In this document: positions 8,951 through 15,806 of the stretch, in pieces | How the letters are laid out: every line of letters starts with the position of its first letter | Numbering within the stretch: position 1 is the stretch's first letter | Notes under the pieces: model-generated | Database searches by the model: none | What the model was told of the DNA's origin: nothing | The model's input: only the letters and a program-made list of their open reading frames with translations | Made by a program: the position numbers and the translations under genes | Origin: Janthinobacterium lividum PAMC 25724 | GTDB taxonomy: Bacteria > Pseudomonadota > Gammaproteobacteria > Burkholderiales > Burkholderiaceae_D | Assembly: GCA_000242815.2 (NCBI GenBank) | Contig: AHHB01000037.1 | Span: 372,001-436,000 of the forward strand | Direction: 5' to 3' | DNA: 64,000 nt

Positions 8951-10116
8951 GCAGTCACCGCTTTCTTTGAGGAGACGTGACATAGCAAGGGATAGCTCAG
9001 CACAGAGAAGACAAAGCCAAGAGCGGCCAGCAAGAAAGGTGCAGAAAGCCCCTGGCTTGCCACCAGTGAGCCGGCAGTAAATGACGATCCAATCACGCCG
9101 AGGTTTTGAAACAGATTGATCAGGCTGTAGTCCCTGGCGTAGTCGTCTGGCTTACTTCGCTGGAAAAGCAGCACATCGAGATGGACGGTGACCTGAAACA
9201 TTGCCCAACCGAACAGGCAGCGTCCCAGCACGATAGCGACAGGCTGCGGCCAGGCTTGCAACAACAGTCCCAGCGCCCCCAGCATGAGACAGGGAAGCGG
9301 GCGATTGAGCAGTAAGTGGCTGCGACTGGCAGCATGATTGCTCCACAGTGCCAGCAGTGCCATGCCAGCTGGAATGGCAAACGCCAGACCCGATACCGTT
9401 GTGTTATCAATGCCGGAGACCAGTTGCCAGTGCTCTGCAAAGAAAGGGCGAACCAGATAGGCGCTGAAATAGAACAGCATCATCGCTATTCCCAACAGAT
9501 ACAGGGGACGGCGACTGCGGGAGCTCGCACCATGGCCAAGCACCTGAGCCTCATCGGGTTTTTGCGTGACCTTGCCGCTGCACAGCAGGTAGATGCAGAT
9601 CAGCGTCTGGATGGCATCACCGGCTGCCATAAACAAGAACACGTCTTCAACTGACCAGCGATCCAGTACAACACCGCCGATGATGGCGCCGAAAATGCCA
9701 CCAAAGTGGATCACGATGGAAAGCAGGCTAGCCATGAAGACATGTCGCTCTGGCTTTTGCAGGCGCATCATGAAGGGGTAAATCAAGAGATAGCTGGCTT
9801 TGCAAGCAATCATGCACAGCGAGACCAGCCAAAACATCGCAAGTGACTCAATGTGCATGCAGTACAAACACAACAGGCCGGCCGCGATCTGAGTAACCAC
9901 CAGCAATTTAATGACCGCCAGCTTGCGTGCGACTCTTGCCCAGATGGGCAGCGCCACGATCACGGTGGCACTCATTGCCGCCAGATATGCACCGACATGC
10001 TCGGGACTTTCCATCCCAAAGCGTTGCGCGAAGAACTGGGGGTAAAACGGAATGAGCATGGTGTCGCTGATGACAGCGACGACCGTCATCGATAGTAAAA
10101 AAAAGGCGGTATTCAT
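8947..10116 (-). CDS. MFS transporter, probable siderophore exporter
   Basis: The 389-residue protein has about twelve hydrophobic helices and the length of a compact major facilitator. It lies between the N-hydroxylase and the acyltransferase/synthetase, and ATGA overlaps join it to both neighbours, so the three are translationally coupled. In alcaligin clusters the MFS protein AlcS exports the finished siderophore, and the position here argues for the same role in the inner membrane. No substrate-specific residues can be assigned from sequence alone. Confidence 0.88.
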   Translation of the reverse strand: MNTAFFLLSMTVVAVISDTMLIPFYPQFFAQRFGMESPEHVGAYLAAMSATVIVALPIWARVARKLAVIKLLVVTQIAAGLLCLYCMHIESLAMFWLVSLCMIACKASYLLIYPFMMRLQKPERHVFMASLLSIVIHFGGIFGAIIGGVVLDRWSVEDVFLFMAAGDAIQTLICIYLLCSGKVTQKPDEAQVLGHGASSRSRRPLYLLGIAMMLFYFSAYLVRPFFAEHWQLVSGIDNTTVSGLAFAIPAGMALLALWSNHAASRSHLLLNRPLPCLMLGALGLLLQAWPQPVAIVLGRCLFGWAMFQVTVHLDVLLFQRSKPDDYARDYSLINLFQNLGVIGSSFTAGSLVASQGLSAPFLLAALGFVFSVLSYPLLCHVSSKKAVTA

Positions 10117-11441
10117 GCAGCTCTAGCCTCTTCTGGGATGACTTCGCTACCCAGCGGCAGTGCAAATTGCTGAAAGGCAATGCGCTGCTCAATGGCGTAA
10201 TGTTCGACACCGGTGATTTCGCGCACGATAGTGGCATTGCGATAGCAAGCCATGCCCAGATCGGGCGTACTCAAACCGTGGCTGTATAAGCCAACGTTCT
10301 GCACAAATACTTCGCTGGCGGCATGATCGACACTGTAATTACGCGCGACGTCCAATCTTTTTTTCTCATCCCATCGCAGACGCGATCGGATTGGCGCCAG
10401 GAACTCAGGTAACTGGTAGTGATAACCGGTCGCCAGTACGAGTGCTTCGCTTTGCTGTTGGTAGTCCTGACCGGATTCAGTCTGGCGCAGCACCATGTCG
10501 TAACGATCCCTTACTTCGTCGTAATGGCAAAAACGCAGGTCGGCGTTGGTGAGCAAACGTGTGGCTATATCGCCGTTCAGGCGTTTGTTGTAGAGCAGAT
10601 CAAAAATATCGTTGATCAAGCTGAGATTAATGCCTTTATACAGGCCGTGCTGTTGCCGGATCAGTTGGTCGCGCTTAGTAGCGGGAAGAGCGTGAAAGTA
10701 ATCGATGTAATCAGGCGAGGTCATTTCCAGCGTCAGCTTGCTGTATTCCAGCGGATAAAAGCGTGGCGAGCGCGTCAGCCAATTGAGCTGATAACCGCAT
10801 CGGTCAATATCTTGCAGCAGGTCATAGTAAATTTCTGCTGCACTTTGACCACTGCCGATAATGGTGATGGAGCGCCTGCGTTGCAGGCTAGCTTTGTCGC
10901 GCAGATAACTGGCAGCATGTCGCGCACGCACACCTAAGTGGCGGCAGCACTCTGGAATAAACGGACTGGTGCCGGTGCCCAGTACCAGCTTATGCGCACG
11001 GTAAGTGCAGATTTGACCGCTGCGAAGGTCGCGGCTATGCACCAGGTATAGCGCTTCTGCTGCATCGTACTCCACACGTTCTACGCGGTTTCCCAAGCGG
11101 ACGTTAGACAGCTGTGCAAGTGCCCACTGACAGTAAGCGTTGTACTCATTGCGCATCAGGAAAAAGCTTTCCTTGATATAGAAAGAGTAGAGCCGACCCT
11201 GCGTTTTAGCGTAATTGAGAAAACTGAAAGGGCTGGTGGGGTCGGCCAGCGTGACCAGGTCCGCCATGAATGGTGTTTGCAAAGTGGCGTTAGGCAACAT
11301 CATGCCCGCGTGCCATTCAAACTGCTCCACCTGATCCAGAAACAATGCGTTGACGTCGGTTAAGGGCTCGGTGAGACAAGCCAGACTGAGATTGAATGGG
11401 CCCAGGCCAATGGCGATGAAATCATAAGTTTGCAGCTGCAT
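10113..11441 (-). CDS. Diamine/lysine/ornithine N-monooxygenase (siderophore N-hydroxylase)
   Basis: The 442-residue flavoprotein has the FAD-binding motif GLGPFNLSLA near the N-terminus, the NADPH-binding motif GSGQSAAE near residue 195 and the late ATGYHY motif. All are signatures of the IucD/AlcA/PubA family. It N-hydroxylates a primary amine, the first step of hydroxamate siderophore synthesis; with a type C synthetase downstream the likely substrate is putrescine or cadaverine. I chose the ATG at 11441 because GGAG lies about 11 bases ahead of it; the frame extends to a TTG at 11495. It is the first gene of the operon, behind a Fur box and a leader of nearly 400 bases. No diamine-forming decarboxylase is seen nearby. 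Confidence 0.92.
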   Translation of the reverse strand: MQLQTYDFIAIGLGPFNLSLACLTEPLTDVNALFLDQVEQFEWHAGMMLPNATLQTPFMADLVTLADPTSPFSFLNYAKTQGRLYSFYIKESFFLMRNEYNAYCQWALAQLSNVRLGNRVERVEYDAAEALYLVHSRDLRSGQICTYRAHKLVLGTGTSPFIPECCRHLGVRARHAASYLRDKASLQRRRSITIIGSGQSAAEIYYDLLQDIDRCGYQLNWLTRSPRFYPLEYSKLTLEMTSPDYIDYFHALPATKRDQLIRQQHGLYKGINLSLINDIFDLLYNKRLNGDIATRLLTNADLRFCHYDEVRDRYDMVLRQTESGQDYQQQSEALVLATGYHYQLPEFLAPIRSRLRWDEKKRLDVARNYSVDHAASEVFVQNVGLYSHGLSTPDLGMACYRNATIVREITGVEHYAIEQRIAFQQFALPLGSEVIPEEARAA

Positions 11442-11832
11442 GAGACTTTTTCTCCAGGAGGATTGAGGCAAAAGTTCAATGAGGTAAAGCCCCAATTTTT
11501 ATTGGCATAAAAAATTCATTACCTCCTTGTGCGAGGCGGCTGAATTGACGGGTCGAACGTGCTGAGCAGCTTGCAGACCGATAACTTGAGGTCAGGCAAG
11601 TACTGCGTTATGCGAGTGCGCGTTACCTGAAAATCCTGGGGGATGGTTTTGGCGGGGAAAGCAAACCGTTGCCTGTGGATCGTCGCAGGTTGTTGCCGTC
11701 TGGGTGGGGGTCGAGGACCTTCCTGGAGTAGCTATGATGTAGCTTTGATTGTCACAAGAAGAATGGCTGCCGATAAGACTGGCGCTGTTTCTCTTTGATC
11801 TATCATGTCACAAGCTCTACAATAATTCAAAT
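11442..11832 (-). other. Long leader of the siderophore operon
   Basis: There is no gene of ordinary size between the Fur-box promoter and the N-hydroxylase start. Near the gene, a perfect AAGGAGGT (complement of 11521-11528) precedes tiny open frames (MNFLCQ or MPIKIGALPH) that end before the N-hydroxylase. This could be a translated leader peptide or a relic ribosome-binding site. I see no recognisable riboswitch. Confidence 0.45.
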
Positions 11833-11851
11833 GCAAATGATAATCAATACC
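11833..11851 (-). promoter_or_regulatory. Fur box and promoter of the siderophore operon
   Basis: The plus-strand sequence GCAAATGATAATCAATACC matches the 19-base Fur consensus at 14 positions. On the minus strand, TTGATT and TATTGT with a 17-base spacer form a plausible -35/-10 pair overlapping it. Repression by Fe-Fur would switch on the whole downstream iron operon in iron starvation. Confidence 0.75.
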
Positions 11852-11887
11852 ATTTCGCATAAAATAATATTATTTCGCAGCACATAC

Positions 11888-12232
11888 TAAACGGTGGCAC
11901 CTTTGCGCTGGAATGGATAGGCTGGGGCCGACGAGGTGATTTTGTCGACACGCAAGCTCGTTGGCGCGGCGTTTCCCGACAGCTTGATCAGCATCTCGGC
12001 TGTGCCGTCCGGCTTGCCGGTGCTCTTGGTGCTCTTGGTGCGCTTGGTGCGCTTGGTGCTCATGATCTCTGTCGCGACCACGGGGCCAGGGCAATCGGCC
12101 TTGAAATAGGTCTCGCCGGTCGGTGTCAGTTCCAGCGAACCGCTGTCGTCGCTGTTAAGTGCAATGACGAGCGATTGACGGTCGTGATTGTCTCAGGCCG
12201 ACTGCCAGGTGCCGACATACGCGGCCAGCGAC
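11888..12232 (-). pseudogene. Broken gene for a small unrecognised protein with Lys-Thr repeat
   Basis: Translating the minus strand gives YVGTWQSA, then an in-frame TGA at about 12198, then QSLVIALNSDDSGSLELTP and ETYFKADCPGPVVA, running to a stop at the left end. The pieces read like one small globular protein interrupted by a stop. Near the middle, a nine-base tandem repeat (12018-12062) encodes STKRTK-type repeats that look like an expansion. I do not recognise the family. The right end runs into the frame of an HNH remnant, so this looks like a decayed mosaic. Confidence 0.4.
12018..12062 (-). repeat. Nine-base tandem repeat
   Basis: About five consecutive nine-base units of the form GGTGCTCTT or GGTGCGCTT (plus strand). 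They encode Ser/Arg-Thr-Lys repeats on the minus strand within the broken gene. Confidence 0.75.
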
Positions 12233-12253
12233 GCGACGCTGCAAAAATCGCCG

Positions 12254-12352
12254 GCGCAGGCAGTACACGCAGAACGGATGCTTGGCCAGATCGGCGGCGC
12301 GAGCTTGCTGCCACTTGTAGCCATAGCCGCGCTGGGTGCTACTTGTCTTGTC
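12254..12352 (-). pseudogene. HNH endonuclease N-terminal remnant (phage type)
   Basis: The minus-strand translation contains QRGYGYKWQQARAADLAKHP followed by FCVYCL. This matches the start of small phage-type HNH endonucleases (RGYxxxWxxxR...HPLCxxCL), in which the CxxC pair begins the zinc/HNH fold. The frame is closed by a TAG just upstream, and the expected catalytic DHIxPH segment is absent downstream. Only a fragment remains, supporting a degraded prophage or mobile insertion beside tRNA-Pro. Confidence 0.5.
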
Positions 12353-12820
12353 TGCGCGCTAGTCGCCAGATGGCATCGTGGCGATGCCTGTGGGCGTGGC
12401 AGTAATGCGGGGCTAGAGGTTCGTGAGCTTCATAGGCCCAGCGCACGCGATATCCATCGGATCAGCCGGCGAGGGCGAGCAAAGGGAGCGTGAGCACTCA
12501 CCTCCTTGCGTACCCATTAAGTCAAGCGCTCATGGTGCAGTTGTAACCCGGTCAGGTGGCAGAGGATGATCAGTGAATCTGCGGCTGCCGCGACGTTGAC
12601 GACCATCTCAACAGGTGCAGCGACAACCTGCACCACATCAGCAGCGAGGCCGCCCGAGGATTTCATTAGTCAGAACATGTGAACTTCAAATAGAAAGACG
12701 CCTACTACGCAACCTTATTGATGCTTTTAACAATATATTAAAAACAATGCTATACTTTCTAAATTGCAATATAAGTTGCAATTTGAACGCATATCACTTG
12801 GACTTCTAGGGAGAAAAGAC
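12353..12820. other. Mostly gene-free decayed stretch with an AT-rich promoter region
   Basis: No firm gene is seen. The plus frame covering 12188-12493 has one hydrophobic segment but no family resemblance. A 49-codon minus frame (12666-12517, starting MKSSGGLAADVV) is rich in Val and Ala but lacks a ribosome-binding site. From about 12710 the sequence becomes strongly AT-rich, with TATACT at 12750-12755 as a possible -10 for the glycine-rich gene downstream. Confidence 0.4.
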
Positions 12821-13132
12821 ATGGGCTGGTTTGATTCAATCGTCGATTATGTTTGTGAAAATCCAATTAAATCTGTCGCAATGCTTGGTGTCGGCATTGC
12901 AACGGGGGGGACAGCATTTGCCTTTGCTCCAGCGATTGGCGCAGCAGCCAGCGTTGCGGGCCTTGGTGTTGCTGGTGGAACGCTCACTGGCGCCGCAGCT
13001 TCTTCCGCTGGCTTAGCCGCACTCGGTGGGGGTAGCCTGGCAGCAGGCGGACTAGGCATGGCCGGCGGCACGGCTGCTGTAACCGCTGCTGCCGCCGCCG
13101 CTGGAACCACTGTAGTGGCCGTAACAACGTAA
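12821..13132 (+). CDS. Small Gly/Ala-rich membrane-type (glycine-zipper) protein
   Basis: The 103-residue product starts at an ATG preceded by AGGGAGA (12808-12814); the frame extends further but without a better start. An N-terminal amphipathic segment (MGWFDSIVDYVCENPIK) is followed by about 80 residues made almost wholly of Gly, Ala, Ser, Thr and Val with repeated small-xxx-small spacing, for example LGGGSLAAGGLGMAGG. This suggests tightly packed membrane helices or a pore-forming or bacteriocin-like peptide. The pattern faintly recalls the Ifi-6-16/ISG12 type of glycine-rich helix, but I cannot confirm it. The gene stands alone behind an AT-rich promoter region and before a perfect hairpin. 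The function is unknown. Confidence 0.7.
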   Translation: MGWFDSIVDYVCENPIKSVAMLGVGIATGGTAFAFAPAIGAAASVAGLGVAGGTLTGAAASSAGLAALGGGSLAAGGLGMAGGTAAVTAAAAAAGTTVVAVTT

Positions 13133-13159
13133 TCAGGTCAAAATCTTATCTTGGCGACT

Positions 13160-13191
13160 CTGCTTCAGAATAATTCCAAATTCTGAAGCAG
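13160..13191 (+). terminator. Perfect inverted repeat after the glycine-zipper gene
   Basis: CTGCTTCAGAAT and ATTCTGAAGCAG form a 12-base stem with an eight-base loop, 27 bases after the stop. The bases that follow are A-rich rather than T-rich, so it may be a processing or stability hairpin instead of an intrinsic terminator. Confidence 0.5.
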
Positions 13192-13411
13192 GAAAATAAA
13201 AAGCCCGCGACCGTATGAACTGCCCCCGCCACCCCAATCTCGCGTAGCGCAAAGGATGGCAGCTTCCCACCTTCGGTGCACATCGGACCGCTCGCAATTG
13301 CTTGCGATTCGGCCGAGGTGGCCGCCTGGCAGCAAAAATGCATCACAGCGAGCAAGGGGAAAAGCTGAGGTTTCAAGACGTGCCGCGAGGGGTAATATGA
13401 GGCCGTTGATC

Positions 13412-13435
13412 TGTAGGGGTAAATGTAGGGGTAAA
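13412..13435 (+). repeat. Two-copy 12-base direct repeat near tRNA-Pro
   Basis: TGTAGGGGTAAA occurs twice back to back. The surrounding 13192-13445 stretch has no convincing gene. Its position just beyond the 3' end of a tRNA gene is where integrative elements leave arm-type or attachment sequences, but I found no second copy of the tRNA end. Confidence 0.6.
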
Positions 13436-13445
13436 AATCGCGGAC

Positions 13446-13474
13446 ATGAAAAAGGCCAATCCGAAGATTGGCCT
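13446..13474 (-). terminator. Rho-independent terminator of tRNA-Pro
   Basis: On the minus strand AGGCCAAT-CTTCGG-ATTGGCCT forms an eight-base stem around a UUCG-type loop, followed by a run of five T. It lies 17 bases beyond the tRNA 3' end. Confidence 0.85.
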
Positions 13475-13490
13475 AAGTCATTGATTCTTT

Positions 13491-13567
13491 TGGTCGGGAC
13501 GGGAAGATTCGAACTTCCGACCCCATGCACCCCATGCATGTACGCTACCAGGCTGCGCTACGCCCCG
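13491..13567 (-). tRNA. tRNA-Pro (anticodon GGG)
   Basis: The minus strand folds as a 77-base cloverleaf. The acceptor stem CGGGGCG/CGTCCCG carries an encoded CCA. The D arm contains AGCGCAGCCTGGTAGC. The anticodon stem CATGC/GCATG encloses ATGGGGT with anticodon GGG, and the T arm contains GTTCGAATC. All conserved tRNA positions are present. It lies at the right edge of the low-G+C and decayed region. Confidence 0.95.
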
Positions 13568-13669
13568 ACGAGGTGGGAATTATAGCAGAGGCTTTTAGGT
13601 TTTTGCCATGCTTTACGCAGGATTCATATTGAACTGCGCAAAGTTTTTTTCAGCCTGGAGGGAAGCGTT

Positions 13670-14284
13670 CTACTCACCCAGCAGCAATGCCGTCAAGACG
13701 ATGCGGAAACCGGCGATCAAGGGTTCGGCCTTGACCTCGGGATTATGCACCAGCCGCACGGGCAAGCCCTGATACATGGCGATCATGGTATTGAGGCGGC
13801 CTTCCAGCATCTCTTCGTCAGCCGGCAAGCCGCGCTTGATGCGCGCATCCCGGATAATGGATAGCAGCAGCTGGCGCGAGCGCTGGTCCGCGCAGTGCAA
13901 CATGTCCGCGATGACGGGGTTGCGCGACGCCTCGGCAAAAATTTCCAACGGCATCACCCAGGTTTTCGGGTCCAGCTTCTCCATCACATGTTCGCTGGCA
14001 TTGTCGACCACGGCCTGCAGCGGGTCATCGCGCTGCGCCAGGTCCTGAATCATATTGGTGACACGCTCCATCTTCTGAATAACGAAGGCGGCGATGATGG
14101 CATCCTTGCTATCGAAATAATTATAGATGTGGCCAGCGCTCATGCCGGCCGCCTTGGATATCTCGGCCATGCTGGCGCCGTGAAAGCCGCGGCGACTGAA
14201 ACAGCTTTCGGCCGCATCGAGTACCTGCTTGCGGCGCGTGTTGGCGCGCTCGGGATCGGGGTGCTTCTTTTCAACTTGCTTCAT
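13670..14284 (-). CDS. TetR-family repressor of the RND efflux operon
   Basis: The 204-residue protein has an N-terminal TetR helix-turn-helix (about residues 18-65, with FSRRGFHGASMAEISKAAG and SAGHIYNYFDSKDAI). A helical ligand-binding and dimerisation domain follows, of the kind seen in drug-responsive AcrR-type regulators. It lies 69 bases downstream of the outer-membrane factor gene on the same strand, so it is probably the last gene of the operon it controls. A TetR-like palindrome at 20267-20284, over the promoter of the first operon gene, is its likely operator, which would make the circuit self-limiting. The inducer is unknown. Confidence 0.92.
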   Translation of the reverse strand: MKQVEKKHPDPERANTRRKQVLDAAESCFSRRGFHGASMAEISKAAGMSAGHIYNYFDSKDAIIAAFVIQKMERVTNMIQDLAQRDDPLQAVVDNASEHVMEKLDPKTWVMPLEIFAEASRNPVIADMLHCADQRSRQLLLSIIRDARIKRGLPADEEMLEGRLNTMIAMYQGLPVRLVHNPEVKAEPLIAGFRIVLTALLLGE

Positions 14285-14353
14285 GGCTTTTCCAGTAGCG
14301 CGCCAGCCCTGCCCCTGCGGACAAGGGCAAGGCCGGCGTCGGCGTCCCCGTGA

Positions 14354-15805
14354 TTATTGGACGCCGCCAGCGGCTGCGACGGCTGTCTGCTCAAGCTGCC
14401 AACCGCCGCCCAGCACCTTGTACAAGGTCACCAGGTTGGTCGATTTGGCCAGGCGCGCCGTAATCAGGCTTTGCTGCGCCGAGTACAGCGCGCGCTGGGC
14501 CACCAGCGCGTTCAAGTAGGATTCGGCACCCTGCTTGTAGCGCGCGTCGTGGATGGCGTAGCTCTTCGTCGACGCTGCGACCAGCGCAACCTGCGATTGC
14601 AAGCGCTCGTCGATGGTGCCACGCTGGGCCAGCGCATCGGACACTTCACGGAAGGCGACCTGGATCGCCTTTTCGTATTGCGCGACGGAGATTTCACGCT
14701 GCACCTTGGCGATATCGAGGTTGGCGCGATTCACGCCGGCATCGAAGATCGGCAAGCTGATCTTTGGAATGAAGCTCCACGTGCCGCTGCCTGCATTGAA
14801 CAGGCCCGACAGGTTGTCGCTGAGCGAACCGGCCGTCGCCGTCAGCGAAATGCGCGGAAAGAAAGCCGCGCGCGCCGCACCGATGTTGGCATTCGCCGCG
14901 CGCAGGGTACGCTCGGCCGCCAGCACGTCGGGACGGCGCTGCAGCACGTCCGACGGCAAGCCGGACGGAATATCTGCCAGGGCGGTCACAGTGCCGAACT
15001 CGGCTGGCGGCAGCAAGTCGGCCGGCACGGGACCGCCGACCAGCAAGGCCAACGCATTTTGATCCAGCGCCACCTGGCTGGTAAACACAGCCACGTCGGA
15101 ACGGGCCGACTCGACGCTGGTCTGGGCATCGTACTTATCCAGGCCGGAAGTAGCACCGGCATTGAAGCGACGCACGGCCAGCTCATACGACGACTGCTGG
15201 CTCTTCAAGGTATCTTGCGCCACGCGCAGGCGCTGCTGGTCGGCCACCAGGTTCAGATAGGTGCTGGCCACTTCGGCCACCAGGCTGATCTGCTGCGCAC
15301 TGCGTGCTTCTTGCGTGCCCAGGAATTGCTCCAACGCACTGTCGGACAGGCTGCGCACGCGACCGAAGAAGTCCAGCTCGTAGGCTGACACGCCCAGGTT
15401 CGCCGTGTACTGGCGATTGATGGACGCTTCGCCGTTGGCGCCGGCGTTCTTCGGCGCGCGCGTGGCCGTCTGGCCGCCCGAGGCCGACAAGGTCGGCATC
15501 AGGGCGGCGCGTTCGATGCCGTACGTGGCGCGCGCCTTCTCGATGTTCAGGATAGAGACGCGCAGGTCGCGGTTGTTGGCCAGCGCCAGTTCCAGTACCT
15601 GACGCAGGCGCGCATCGGCAAAGAACTCGCGCCAGGCGACGTCGGCCACCGGCTTGGCGGCGGCCGTGTCAGCCGTGTCGGCCTTGTAGGAAGGGCCCGT
15701 CGGCCACGCCGCAGGCGCCGGCGCTGCCGGACGCTCATACGTGGGAGCCAGGCTGCAACCGGCCAGCAAAGCCAGTGCCGCCATGGAGAGTAGCGTTTTT
15801 TTCAT
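14354..15805 (-). CDS. RND efflux outer-membrane factor lipoprotein (NodT/OprM family)
   Basis: A lipoprotein signal (MKKTLLSMAALALLAGC, lipobox LAGC) starts this 483-residue protein. Two TolC/OEP domains follow, recognisable by SAYELDFFGRVRSLSDSALE in the first half and PRISLTATAGSLSDNLSGLF with the DIAKVQREISVAQYEKAIQ stretch in the second. It forms the trimeric outer-membrane channel and periplasmic tunnel of a tripartite pump. The ATG at 15805 begins one base after the stop of the pump gene and has AAGGA 13 to 17 bases ahead; a start at 15817 would place the ribosome-binding site too close. Confidence 0.94.
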   Translation of the reverse strand: MKKTLLSMAALALLAGCSLAPTYERPAAPAPAAWPTGPSYKADTADTAAAKPVADVAWREFFADARLRQVLELALANNRDLRVSILNIEKARATYGIERAALMPTLSASGGQTATRAPKNAGANGEASINRQYTANLGVSAYELDFFGRVRSLSDSALEQFLGTQEARSAQQISLVAEVASTYLNLVADQQRLRVAQDTLKSQQSSYELAVRRFNAGATSGLDKYDAQTSVESARSDVAVFTSQVALDQNALALLVGGPVPADLLPPAEFGTVTALADIPSGLPSDVLQRRPDVLAAERTLRAANANIGAARAAFFPRISLTATAGSLSDNLSGLFNAGSGTWSFIPKISLPIFDAGVNRANLDIAKVQREISVAQYEKAIQVAFREVSDALAQRGTIDERLQSQVALVAASTKSYAIHDARYKQGAESYLNALVAQRALYSAQQSLITARLAKSTNLVTLYKVLGGGWQLEQTAVAAAGGVQ

Positions 15806-15806
15806 A

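Noticed and set aside
11441-11495. Upstream TTG start for the N-hydroxylase
   Set aside because: The extension MGLYLIELLPQSSWRKSL is not family-like, and the ATG at 11441 has its own GGAG and begins just before the FAD motif.
12188-12493. 101-codon plus-strand frame with one hydrophobic segment
   Set aside because: It lies antisense to the HNH remnant and broken gene, has no ribosome-binding site, and its composition after the hydrophobic part is not protein-like.
12517-12666. 49-codon minus-strand frame MKSSGGLAADVV...
   Set aside because: The Val/Ala-rich product is suggestive, but there is no ribosome-binding site and a stop lies directly ahead of the ATG; kept only as a note in the gap entry.
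13165-13539. 124-codon minus-strand frame beginning inside tRNA-Pro
   Set aside because: Its first codons are the antisense reading of the tRNA; such frames are a common artefact and the remainder shows no family resemblance or ribosome-binding site.
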